A stretch of DNA of 64,000 bases from Thiomargarita sp. Lineage in GTDB: Bacteria; Pseudomonadota; Gammaproteobacteria; Beggiatoales; Beggiatoaceae. Each line of letters opens with the position of its first letter. Position 1 is the first letter of the stretch. A model generated the notes under the pieces. That model was not told the origin of the DNA, searched no databases, and was given only the letters and a program-made list of their open reading frames with translations. Positions 1 through 6,959 of the stretch are shown here, one piece after another. Location: NCBI GenBank assembly GCA_020721005.1, contig DYNP01000006.1, positions 1-64,000 of the forward strand, written 5' to 3'. The translations under genes and the position numbers were made by a program.

Positions 1-1
1 T

Positions 2-229
2 TGGGAAGGTGCCAAAACCCCGTCCAGCATCCCAGCGTTTCTATACAAAAACGTCATGCTGAAATCCGGAGAAGCCCAAGAATTTATCCTTTTTGAAGGT
101 CCATTTGATGCCAGGGGATGCCTAAGCATCAGCTTTGGCTATCTCCTCCAAGAAAGCGGCGCGGTGGTTTATAATCATCACACGGCGACTGTTGATAACA
201 GTATTGGAGTGACGGTGCGGAAGAAATAG
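2..229 (+). CDS. C-terminal fragment of an unknown protein, 5' end outside window
   Basis: An open frame runs from the window edge to a TAG at 227-229 and gives 75 residues. The sequence is rich in beta-type residues and ends in TVRKK. There is no start codon with a ribosome binding site inside the window, so this is read as the end of a longer gene. I recognise no family. It could be the C-terminal sandwich of an exported protein, but nothing decisive is visible. Confidence 0.55.
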   Translation, partial: WEGAKTPSSIPAFLYKNVMLKSGEAQEFILFEGPFDARGCLSISFGYLLQESGAVVYNHHTATVDNSIGVTVRKK

Positions 230-627
230 AAGGAGAATCATCTCTTGCTGCTTTCTCTTTTCCTTAATAAAGAAGGGCGAGAGTAATTAATTTTTACCTT
301 TATCCCTTGCAACGGTAAAACCCTGCAGGGGATTTTTGTTGCTGCTATACTATAGGGCCAACGAACTGTAAAAGGGGCTCTCGTAAATCCTATGGAGACT
401 CAAATATTGTCTTCCTCGATTAATGCGCTTCGCAGAAATGCTCGCACATCCTATGCGCAGAACTTTTATGGTTCTTCATCTTGACTATATCTCATTCACC
501 ATTCTCTTACTCACATCGAAGATTGTCCCAGGTGTTCAAGCCAACGGGCATTTATAGTATTTTAGTTTTTAGGTCGCGTTATGTAGGATAGAAAGTTTAG
601 GCTGTTTTATTTTTATGATTCAACAGT
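230..627. other. Intergenic region, convergent genes, one REP-like palindrome
   Basis: The region lies between the plus-strand fragment ending at 229 and the minus-strand hyfG-like gene ending at 628. I see no credible reading frame. In particular there is no small-subunit (HyfI/NuoB-type) gene directly downstream of hyfG, where it usually sits. A REP-like palindrome lies at 423-456. The rest is AT-rich and featureless. Confidence 0.6.
423..456 (-). repeat. REP-like palindromic repeat (GCGAAGCGCAT family), copy 1
   Basis: An imperfect palindrome joins a GCGCTTCGC half to a GCGCACATCC-like half. Three other copies lie at 24791-24824, 41028-41061 and 41208-41242. All are intergenic and share the core TTGCGAAGCGCATC read on one strand or the other. 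This copy is in the same orientation as the one at 41208. Confidence 0.7.
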
Positions 628-2229
628 TTAAAGGTCATGTCCGGAGTAGCTGCCATTGATGGATTTGTTGCAGACGGGAAAGTCTGGAACGATGTTTTCC
701 CTGATTAAAAATTCCAAGGCTGGCCAGTTTAGCCAGCTGGGATCACGAGGAAAAAATCGATTGAGAGTGCCGTCCGTGGAAAATCGCACATAGGTGATGA
801 TCTCGCCGCGCCAACCTTCAACAATGCCTATTCCTGAAGCTTCCATAGTCACGGGATTCCATTCTCTCGCAATTTTCCCAGCCGGAATTTGAGTCAGTAA
901 TTGATACATCAGGTGCAAACTGATGTGAATTTCATCCAATCGCACTTGTAGCCGAGTTTCTACATCTCCGGTTTTATAGAGCGGCACTTCAAATAAAAAT
1001 TCTGTGTAGGGATAGTAAGGTGAGTCCCGACGCACATCATAATTACAGCCACTGGCGCGTCCCACATAACCCAAACAGCCAAATTGACGAGCACGTTCAC
1101 AACTTAAAATCCCAGTGGTGGCAAAACGATCTTCGAGTCCAGAATGTCGTTCTAAAATGGCTTCCAATTCATGCAATTCGGTTTGTAACTTGGTCCCACT
1201 TTCTATCAATTCTGCCAATTGTTGGGGATCAAGGTCAATTTTCACACCTCCAGGAATAATCACGTCCATCATCAAACGGTGTCCAAAACAGCGTTGGCTG
1301 AGCCGTTGCCATCGTTCTCGCAGTCGACTGAATTGTGCAAATCCAAATCCAAAAGCCACATCATTGCAGAGGGCACCAATGTCTCCCAGGTGATTGGCGA
1401 CTCGTTCTCGTTCCAACAAAATGGCACGTAGCCAAGCGGATCGGTCTGGAATTGTGCAACGCGCGGCTCGTTCCATCGCCATGCAAGCTGCCCAGGTGTG
1501 CGCAACGGTGCTGTCTCCAGAGACCCGTCCCGCCAAGCGAGCTAATTCCCAAACAGTACGTCCCTCAGCGGTTTTTTCAATGCCTTTGTGGACATAGCCC
1601 AAGTGCATTTCTAAATTGAGCACTTGTTCCCCCACTGCTTGGAAACGAAAGTGTCCAGGTTCAATAATTCCGGCATGCACAGGTCCCACGGGGACTTCAT
1701 AAACTCCTTCTCCCTTGGCTTGTAAAAAGGGGTAATCTGAGTCAGCAGGTGTGAGTTCTTGAAAAATAGTGTTTGGATTGAATGACTTACGTAGGGGGTA
1801 ATCTTGAGCGCTCCAAGCTTGATGACGAGTCCAGCGCCGGGTGTCGGGATGACCTTTAAAGGTGATGCCCCAGAGGTCTTGGATGTGTCGTTCAGCACGA
1901 TTGGCCGCGGGATAAATGGCGGTTTGAGAGTCGATAATTGGGACAGTGAGTTCGGTGAGTATGATGAGGTAATCGCCTTGTTTTTCATAGCAGGCATTGA
2001 TTAGGAAGTGTTCACTGGAATATTGTTCAGTTTGTTCCGCCCACAGAGCGCACCATCGACAGTTAAGTCGTTGTAAAGTGCTAATGCAACGGATAAAATC
2101 TTCAACTTCCAGGTGTAAGACATGGGCGGGAGGTAAAATCAAGGGGGAGCTGCCGAGAATTAAAACGTGTTCGTTCTCAAGACGGGTAAGCAATTCGGGC
2201 AGCCAAGTGAAAGTGGGTTTGGGTTTCAT
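628..2229 (-). CDS. HyfG/HycE-like large subunit (NuoC-NuoD fusion) lacking Ni-Fe ligands
   Basis: This 533-residue protein has a NuoC-like N-terminal part (to about residue 150) fused to a NuoD/hydrogenase large-subunit part (EVPVGPVHAGIIEPGHFRF near 180). It would form the cytoplasmic catalytic arm of a membrane complex. The motif that carries the first cysteine pair in group 4 hydrogenases, RVCGICxxAH, reads RVSGDSTVAH here: both cysteines are serine (about residues 237 and 240). The C-terminus, NKSINGSYSGHDL, resembles NuoD and has no DPCxxC motif and no cleavable tail. It should therefore not bind Ni-Fe or turn over H2. The ATG at 2229 overlaps the hyfF-like stop as ATGA, which favours it over the GTG at 2241. 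It may belong to the energy-converting hydrogenase-related (Ehr) group. Confidence 0.88.
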   Translation of the reverse strand: MKPKPTFTWLPELLTRLENEHVLILGSSPLILPPAHVLHLEVEDFIRCISTLQRLNCRWCALWAEQTEQYSSEHFLINACYEKQGDYLIILTELTVPIIDSQTAIYPAANRAERHIQDLWGITFKGHPDTRRWTRHQAWSAQDYPLRKSFNPNTIFQELTPADSDYPFLQAKGEGVYEVPVGPVHAGIIEPGHFRFQAVGEQVLNLEMHLGYVHKGIEKTAEGRTVWELARLAGRVSGDSTVAHTWAACMAMERAARCTIPDRSAWLRAILLERERVANHLGDIGALCNDVAFGFGFAQFSRLRERWQRLSQRCFGHRLMMDVIIPGGVKIDLDPQQLAELIESGTKLQTELHELEAILERHSGLEDRFATTGILSCERARQFGCLGYVGRASGCNYDVRRDSPYYPYTEFLFEVPLYKTGDVETRLQVRLDEIHISLHLMYQLLTQIPAGKIAREWNPVTMEASGIGIVEGWRGEIITYVRFSTDGTLNRFFPRDPSWLNWPALEFLIRENIVPDFPVCNKSINGSYSGHDL

Positions 2230-3707
2230 AGCACGCTCCACACCGAGGTCCCAGTGATCAATAAGGTGGCTTCGTCAAACCAGTTGTTGAGGAAGAGAGG
2301 AATGGAGAGTCCCAACCATAAGACGAGTCCGAGTTGGACGAGGACTGGAAGCATGTTGGCTGGGACCGGGTGTTGTCCCGGGGGAGCTTCGCCATAGACC
2401 ATGGGTTGGACGTGTTTAAAGAGTCCGGCAAAAGCAATTCCCAATCCCAGCAAAAGGGGTAAGGTGAGCCAGGGTCCGGTTTTCATGAGGGCGGTGATGA
2501 GTAGAAATTCACTCATGAAGATGCCGAAGGGGGGGAAGCCGGCGATGGCGACGGTGCCGATGAGCAATCCCCAACCTACTGGGGGTTGAGTGTGAATGAG
2601 ACCACGAATTTTGTCAATGCTTTGGGTGCCGGCAATTTGGGCTGCATGGCCAACGGTGATGAAAATGGCGGATTTAGTCAGGGAGTGGACGGTCATGTGC
2701 AGTAGGGCACCAAAGGTGGCCAGGGGGTGGCCAAGTCCAAAGGCCAGGGTCATGAGTCCCATGTGTTCGATGGAGGAGTAGCTGAACAGGCGTTTGATGT
2801 CTTTTTGGCGGTGTAGGAAGAAGCTAGCCACGCTGAAAGAAAGTAGTCCAAAGCCCATCATGAGATAGCCGGCGAGATTGTGGTCAAGGGCGCCGTCGAC
2901 CAGGACTTTGATCCTGACGAGAGCATAGAGACCGACATTCAAGAGAAGTCCAGAGAGCACGGCTGACATGGGGGTGGGACCTTCGGAGTGGGCGTCAGGT
3001 AGCCAGTTGTGAAGTGGGACGAGACCGACTTTGGTGCCATAGCCAACGAGGATGAAGACAAAGGCTATGCTCATGACGGTATCTTCTAGTTGATGGGCAT
3101 GGGCATGTAGAACGCTCCACAAGAGGGCATTTTCGTGTTGGGGAATGACTTGTTCAGCGGCGAAATAGAGCAGTACGGTGCCGAATAGGGCTTGGGCGAT
3201 GCCAACTCCACAGAGGATGAAATATTTCCAGGCGGCTTCTATGGACTCTGGAGTGCGATATAGGCTGACGAGTAGGACGGTGGCCAGGGTGGCGGCTTCC
3301 ATGGCTACCCAGAGTAAACCGAGGTTGTTGGTGGTGAGGGCGAGCAGCATGGAGAATAGGAAAGCTTGGTACATGGTGTGATAGATGCGCATGCGTTTGG
3401 GATTGACTCGTCCGGTGGTCAATTCGTGAGCCATGTAGGGTCTTGAGAAGATGGCGGTGGTCATGCCAATGAAGGTGGTGAGCACGATGAGATAGACGTT
3501 GAAGGCGTCGATGTAAAAGAGTCGATCGTGGGCCAGTTGAGGTCCTTGGTTGAGAATTTGAAGGGCCAGTTGGAGACTGGCTAGCCAGGTGAGGGCGGTA
3601 AATAGGCAGTTGAGCCAACCGGTATGGCGCCAGTGTCCTATCAGGGCAAAGATAAGGGCACTGAGGAGTGGGATGAGTAGGGTGAGGTCAAGGGCAGTGA
3701 GAGGCAT
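2226..3707 (-). CDS. HyfF-like proton-pumping membrane subunit (NuoN/NuoL family)
   Basis: This 493-residue, highly hydrophobic protein has the proton-conducting antiporter-like core: conserved motifs include GYGTKVGLVPLHNWLPDAHS, with its central lysine and histidine, and a following broken-helix region with LFSYSSIEHMGL. It resembles HyfF/HycC and NuoN/L. In the assembled complex it would move ions across the inner membrane. It sits 11 bases after hyfE and overlaps the hyfG-like start by four bases, so the genes are very likely co-transcribed and the hyfG-like gene translationally coupled. The length is normal for the family. Confidence 0.88.
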   Translation of the reverse strand: MPLTALDLTLLIPLLSALIFALIGHWRHTGWLNCLFTALTWLASLQLALQILNQGPQLAHDRLFYIDAFNVYLIVLTTFIGMTTAIFSRPYMAHELTTGRVNPKRMRIYHTMYQAFLFSMLLALTTNNLGLLWVAMEAATLATVLLVSLYRTPESIEAAWKYFILCGVGIAQALFGTVLLYFAAEQVIPQHENALLWSVLHAHAHQLEDTVMSIAFVFILVGYGTKVGLVPLHNWLPDAHSEGPTPMSAVLSGLLLNVGLYALVRIKVLVDGALDHNLAGYLMMGFGLLSFSVASFFLHRQKDIKRLFSYSSIEHMGLMTLAFGLGHPLATFGALLHMTVHSLTKSAIFITVGHAAQIAGTQSIDKIRGLIHTQPPVGWGLLIGTVAIAGFPPFGIFMSEFLLITALMKTGPWLTLPLLLGLGIAFAGLFKHVQPMVYGEAPPGQHPVPANMLPVLVQLGLVLWLGLSIPLFLNNWFDEATLLITGTSVWSVL

Positions 3708-3718
3708 GGGGAATCCGG

Positions 3719-4408
3719 TTAGTTTCTGACAGTGGGTTCGTTTTCAGAGAGGCGATTCATGTGGTCAACATTTAGGGTGTCGATGTTTTCGCGGATGTGG
3801 AGGAAGAAGACGCCAAATAATACGCTGGCTACTAGGATGTCAAAGGCAATTCCCAGTTCGACAATCATGGGCATGCCGTGGGTGGAGACCAGAGCGGCAA
3901 AGAAGAGACCGTTTTCCATGGCCATGAAGCCTACGACTTGGCTGACTGCTTGTCGATGAGAGATGATGAGTAGGAGAGAGAGTAGGACATTGGCAAGACT
4001 GATGGCGATGATGTTGCGGGTGGCTAGGGTGGAAAGGCGCTCCAGGGGTAGGGTGACATGGTAGCAGAAGATGACTAAGGCAATGCCACCGAGGAGAATG
4101 AGAGTGCCATTGGTGAGGGTTTCGGTTTCATGGTGAAGTTTGAGTTTAAGTACCTGATGGCGGAGCATCCAGGGGATAAGCCAGGCTTTGAGAATGAGGG
4201 TGAGTAAGGCAGAGATGTAGAGGTGAGGTTGGTGGGAGGTGAAGGCAACAAGTGCTGCTGTAAGGGCTAGCAGAGTACCTTGCCAAGCAAAGGTGTTGAT
4301 GAGGTTCAACAGTCGTGGCTGGGAAAGTAGGGCGAAAGAGGTGAACAGGACTAAGGCAGACAGGACCAGAATGGCTTGTTCATAGTGAGTGAGATTATTA
4401 AGTATCAT
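3719..4408 (-). CDS. HyfE-like membrane subunit (NuoK-related)
   Basis: This 229-residue protein has about six predicted membrane segments and a NuoK-like stretch (AMENGLFFAALVSTHGMPMI) with the buried glutamate typical of this subunit. It matches HyfE, the hydrogenase-4 component, in length and layout. Its role would be a membrane link between the proton-pumping subunit and the connecting subunit. The gene lies 49 bases downstream of the hyfC-like gene and 11 bases upstream of the hyfF-like gene, all on the minus strand. The C-terminal tail after the last helix is soluble and polar. Confidence 0.83.
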   Translation of the reverse strand: MILNNLTHYEQAILVLSALVLFTSFALLSQPRLLNLINTFAWQGTLLALTAALVAFTSHQPHLYISALLTLILKAWLIPWMLRHQVLKLKLHHETETLTNGTLILLGGIALVIFCYHVTLPLERLSTLATRNIIAISLANVLLSLLLIISHRQAVSQVVGFMAMENGLFFAALVSTHGMPMIVELGIAFDILVASVLFGVFFLHIRENIDTLNVDHMNRLSENEPTVRN

Positions 4409-4457
4409 AAGTAGGGGATCATGGGTGGTTGGGGAGGACAGGCGGCGTGGCTTTGTT

Positions 4458-5426
4458 TCATTTGGTCAATGGTCCCACTTCCAAAATGACATGACTTAGC
4501 ATGCCAAGTAGGCTTAAGAGGAGGGCAAAACTGAGGTAATCGGGGGCTTTAAAGAGACGCAATTTGGCCAGAAGGGTTTCGGAGAGGGCTAGGAAAGTGC
4601 CCAGGATGAAAAGTTTGATGAGAATGCTAATTGTTCCCCAAAATAGAGCGGTGGGATGCGAGGTGGTGGCAATGCCCCAGGGTATGAAAAGGTTGGCGAT
4701 GAGTACTCCATAGATCATGAGTTTGATTTGCCCCGCCCATTCGATAAGGGCTAAGTGGCGGCCACTGTATTCTAGGATCATGGCTTCGTGGACCATGGTC
4801 AGTTCCAAGTGGGTGCTTGGGTTGTCGATGGGAATGCGGCCGGTTTCCGCAATGGCGATCATCATGAGTCCCAAAATTGCGAAGATGAATGAGGGGCGCA
4901 ATACAAAACCTTGGGATAGGATGAAGTCAATTGCGGTGGATAGATTGGTGGTTGAGGCGGTCATGGCCAGAGTGAAAACGGCCATGAGCATGGCGGGTTC
5001 TGTAAGGGAGGCTAGGGTCATTTCGCGGGAGGCGCCCATTCCGCCAAAGGCAGTGCCGATGTCCAAGGCGGCCAGGGCGGTGAAAAAGCGGGTGAGGGCT
5101 AAGAAACCGACCAATACAATGACATCGGCAATGGAGGCTGTGGGTAAATCTGTGGCAATGAGGGGCAAAATGCCGGCTGCCAACACAGTTGTTCCCAAAA
5201 TGATATAGGGAGTAACTCGAAAAATCCAGGAGGCTTGTCCGGCGATAACAGCTTCTTTGTGAAAGAGTTTATGTAGGTCTCGATAAGGTTGTCGGAGGGG
5301 GGGAGCGCTGCGGTTTTGTAGCCAGCATTTGTTGGCTTTGATCCAACCGGTTAGGAGGGGGGCAATGGCTACAAACAGTAGCGTCTGTATGGCAGCCAAT
5401 AGCCAGCTGTTTAAATTATGGTCCAT
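4458..5426 (-). CDS. HyfC/HycD-like membrane subunit (NuoH family)
   Basis: The 322-residue protein is a NuoH/HycD-type connecting subunit with about eight predicted helices. Recognisable motifs are PYRDLHKLFHKE in the first cytoplasmic loop, GGMGASREM and ETGRIPIDNPSTHLELTMVHEAM. In related complexes these loops form part of the quinone or ferredoxin-coupled proton channel. The start at 5426 gives the normal N-terminus with a long first helix. This is the first gene of the visible run. No hyfB-like gene precedes it: upstream lies only noncoding sequence and the repeat element at 5541-5863. Confidence 0.88.
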   Translation of the reverse strand: MDHNLNSWLLAAIQTLLFVAIAPLLTGWIKANKCWLQNRSAPPLRQPYRDLHKLFHKEAVIAGQASWIFRVTPYIILGTTVLAAGILPLIATDLPTASIADVIVLVGFLALTRFFTALAALDIGTAFGGMGASREMTLASLTEPAMLMAVFTLAMTASTTNLSTAIDFILSQGFVLRPSFIFAILGLMMIAIAETGRIPIDNPSTHLELTMVHEAMILEYSGRHLALIEWAGQIKLMIYGVLIANLFIPWGIATTSHPTALFWGTISILIKLFILGTFLALSETLLAKLRLFKAPDYLSFALLLSLLGMLSHVILEVGPLTK

Positions 5427-5540
5427 GGTATGAGTGTCTGATTTTGAAAGGTTATTTTTTATATTCCCCTGTTTGAGGAATAGAGAAATGAAATTCCCCC
5501 CTGCTTTTCAAGGGGGAAGTTAGAAGGGACTTCCTTCATT
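5427..5540. other. Upstream region of the hyf-like run, with a G/C hairpin
   Basis: This is the likely promoter region of the hyfC-like gene. It has no coding remnant of a hyfB-type gene. A perfect 7-bp hairpin, TTCCCCC at 5494-5500 with GGGGGAA at 5512-5518, belongs to the general class of CCCTCC/GGAGGG palindromes seen elsewhere in the window. Confidence 0.45.
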
Positions 5541-5863
5541 AGACCTCTTGCAGCAGTATGCGATCATGAAAAAATGAGAGTTGCTCCTCAGTTAAGAGAC
5601 GTTGGAGTGGAGGCTTTAGCCGGTAAGCGGTAGGTCCTTGGAATGGAGGCTATTAGCCGGGGAATGGAGGCTTTAGCCGGTCAGCTGTAGGCATCACCCC
5701 ACATATACAAATTGCAAGGGCCTACTGCTGGCCGGCTAAAGCCTCCACTCCAACGTATCTTCTCGAGTTTTCACTCCGGCTAAAGCCTCCACTCCAACGG
5801 GGATTTTCCTTTTATTTTTTCGTATCTCATCTTTGTCGCATCATTTATTTTTGCAAGAGGTCT
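5541..5863. mobile_element. MITE-like noncoding element with internal inverted repeats
   Basis: The ends match as inverted repeats: AGACCTCTTGCA at 5541-5552 and TGCAAGAGGTCT at 5852-5863, with partial similarity continuing inward (ATGCGATCATG against CGCATCATTT). Inside are five copies of a motif close to GGAGTGGAGGCTTTAGCCGG: 5601-5623, 5640-5660 and 5661-5680 on the plus strand, and 5732-5754 and 5776-5798 inverted. The element could fold into long hairpins and has no open frame. The ends are reminiscent of some IS5-type elements, but that is from memory. No clear target duplication is visible. Confidence 0.55.
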
Positions 5864-6059
5864 ACTGATTTAATGGTGAATGATTTGTTTGTGTTAGGAT
5901 AATAGCTGCTTCTTTTCGTGCTGTCATCCAACGAATCCCAAGTGGCTAGAGAGTGATTGATGGGCCTCCCGGTGGTCAGCCCACCCCACAATATGTTAAA
6001 ACTTTTTACTCTTCAAGTTGTCGGTTAAAGACTAAAACACAGTAGACGCCCATGTCAAA

Positions 6060-6551
6060 TCAGCAAGTTCTGGTTTTGGCTTCCCAAGCAGTTACCTCCG
6101 GATGGGCACATAAATCTTGTACCCATGCAAAGGCAGCATTTAAATGGCGTTCTGCTGCTGCACTCAGAGGTGCTCCCAGTTCAAAAGACTCGCCCCGAAT
6201 GCTGAGCAGAAAGGCTGGAGGGGCAGGGGTGTGAAAGGTGTGTTCGTAAATATGGAGTATCGTACTGGGGTGCATAGCATGGGTGGTGTAGGCCAGGGCT
6301 TGAGTGGCTTGCAGACGACTAAAACCAAAGGGAGGGGCTTGGGAAATACTGGCGTCAATGAATAGGGCCAATTGATTGCCGGTTAAATCCAAAGCGTGTT
6401 CCACTTGGAGTTGGAAGTCTTCAACAAACTTGACAAGACTCTGGCCATCACAGTATTCTAGCAGTTGATGTAATAGGATGGGGCCTAAGGCATCGTCGCC
6501 TCGACTGGGGTTACCATATCCCAAAATGACTAAGGGGGGAAAGTTATTCAT
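6060..6551 (-). CDS. [NiFe] hydrogenase maturation protease (HyaD/HycI/HoxW family, M52)
   Basis: This 163-residue protein starts with the family signature GYGNPSRGDDALGP (residues 11-24), followed by an Asp strand (LFIDASIS) and a conserved His region (THAMHPSTIL). These are the expected nickel-sensing residues of endopeptidases that trim the C-terminus of hydrogenase large subunits. The ATG at 6551 overlaps the stop of the DUF4160 gene as ATGA, which fixes the start. A longer frame to 6638 exists but adds sequence inside the upstream gene. The nearby HyfG-like protein has no cleavable tail, so the true substrate must lie outside the window. A soluble bidirectional HoxH-type enzyme is a reasonable guess. 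Confidence 0.85.
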   Translation of the reverse strand: MNNFPPLVILGYGNPSRGDDALGPILLHQLLEYCDGQSLVKFVEDFQLQVEHALDLTGNQLALFIDASISQAPPFGFSRLQATQALAYTTHAMHPSTILHIYEHTFHTPAPPAFLLSIRGESFELGAPLSAAAERHLNAAFAWVQDLCAHPEVTAWEAKTRTC

Positions 6552-6826
6552 TCTAAAGGTTTTATTTTCAGTAAAGGGGCGTTTTGTTGAGCCAGTTCCC
6601 AATTCTTCCAAAGGGCAGTCTGGTATTGAGAGGCCCATTCTATGACCAAACCACGGACTCTAGGAGACAGTTGACCTCTTAAAATTTCCAGTGTCTCAAT
6701 GGCTAACACGGCTTTTTGTTTCTCATAGTGGACATAAAAATGAGGAGGCGGGGCGGGATCATGATAATACATAGAGATAATAATACCAAAAAACCGACTT
6801 AAGGTAATCGGCATTTTGTGCTCCAC
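6548..6826 (-). CDS. DUF4160 family protein
   Basis: This protein of about 92 residues matches the DUF4160 pattern: FFGIIISMYYHDPAPPPHFYVHY, shown here only in part (GIIISMYYHD, PPPHFYVHYE), then a LRGQLSPR segment and a C-terminal helix. The function of the family is unknown; it often pairs with DUF2442 in toxin-antitoxin-like loci. Here the partner is instead a hydrogenase maturation protease, with a four-base ATGA overlap. A strong AGGAGG lies five bases before a GTG at 6826, which I take as the start; the first ATG is at 6814 and is too far from it. Confidence 0.8.
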   Translation of the reverse strand: MEHKMPITLSRFFGIIISMYYHDPAPPPHFYVHYEKQKAVLAIETLEILRGQLSPRVRGLVIEWASQYQTALWKNWELAQQNAPLLKIKPLE

Positions 6827-6959
6827 AGATTCCTCCTGTTCAAAACAAATCCTAGGGAGTCCTTCCTACCTATTTAAGGAGGGAAGTGAGGGGGGGGGTG
6901 TCCTCAGTAATCACTGACTTGGCTATAATTTACCATAAAATCATTTTACAAGGGATGGC
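6827..6959. promoter_or_regulatory. Divergent intergenic region with a -10 box for the sensor kinase
   Basis: The region separates the minus-strand DUF4160 gene from the plus-strand kinase. A perfect TATAAT lies at 6924-6929, about 30 bases before the kinase ATG at 6960. No good -35 match lies at the expected distance. AAGGGA at about 6950 serves as the ribosome binding site. A GGAGGGAAG-rich palindromic patch lies near 6867-6890. Confidence 0.45.

Noticed and set aside
628-5426. An active hydrogenase-4 or formate hydrogenlyase
   Set aside because: The cysteine ligands are missing from the large subunit, and no small subunit, ferredoxin or formate dehydrogenase gene is present.
628-5426. A DAB-type inorganic carbon uptake system
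   Set aside because: DabA is not encoded, and the gene set is that of a hyf-like complex.
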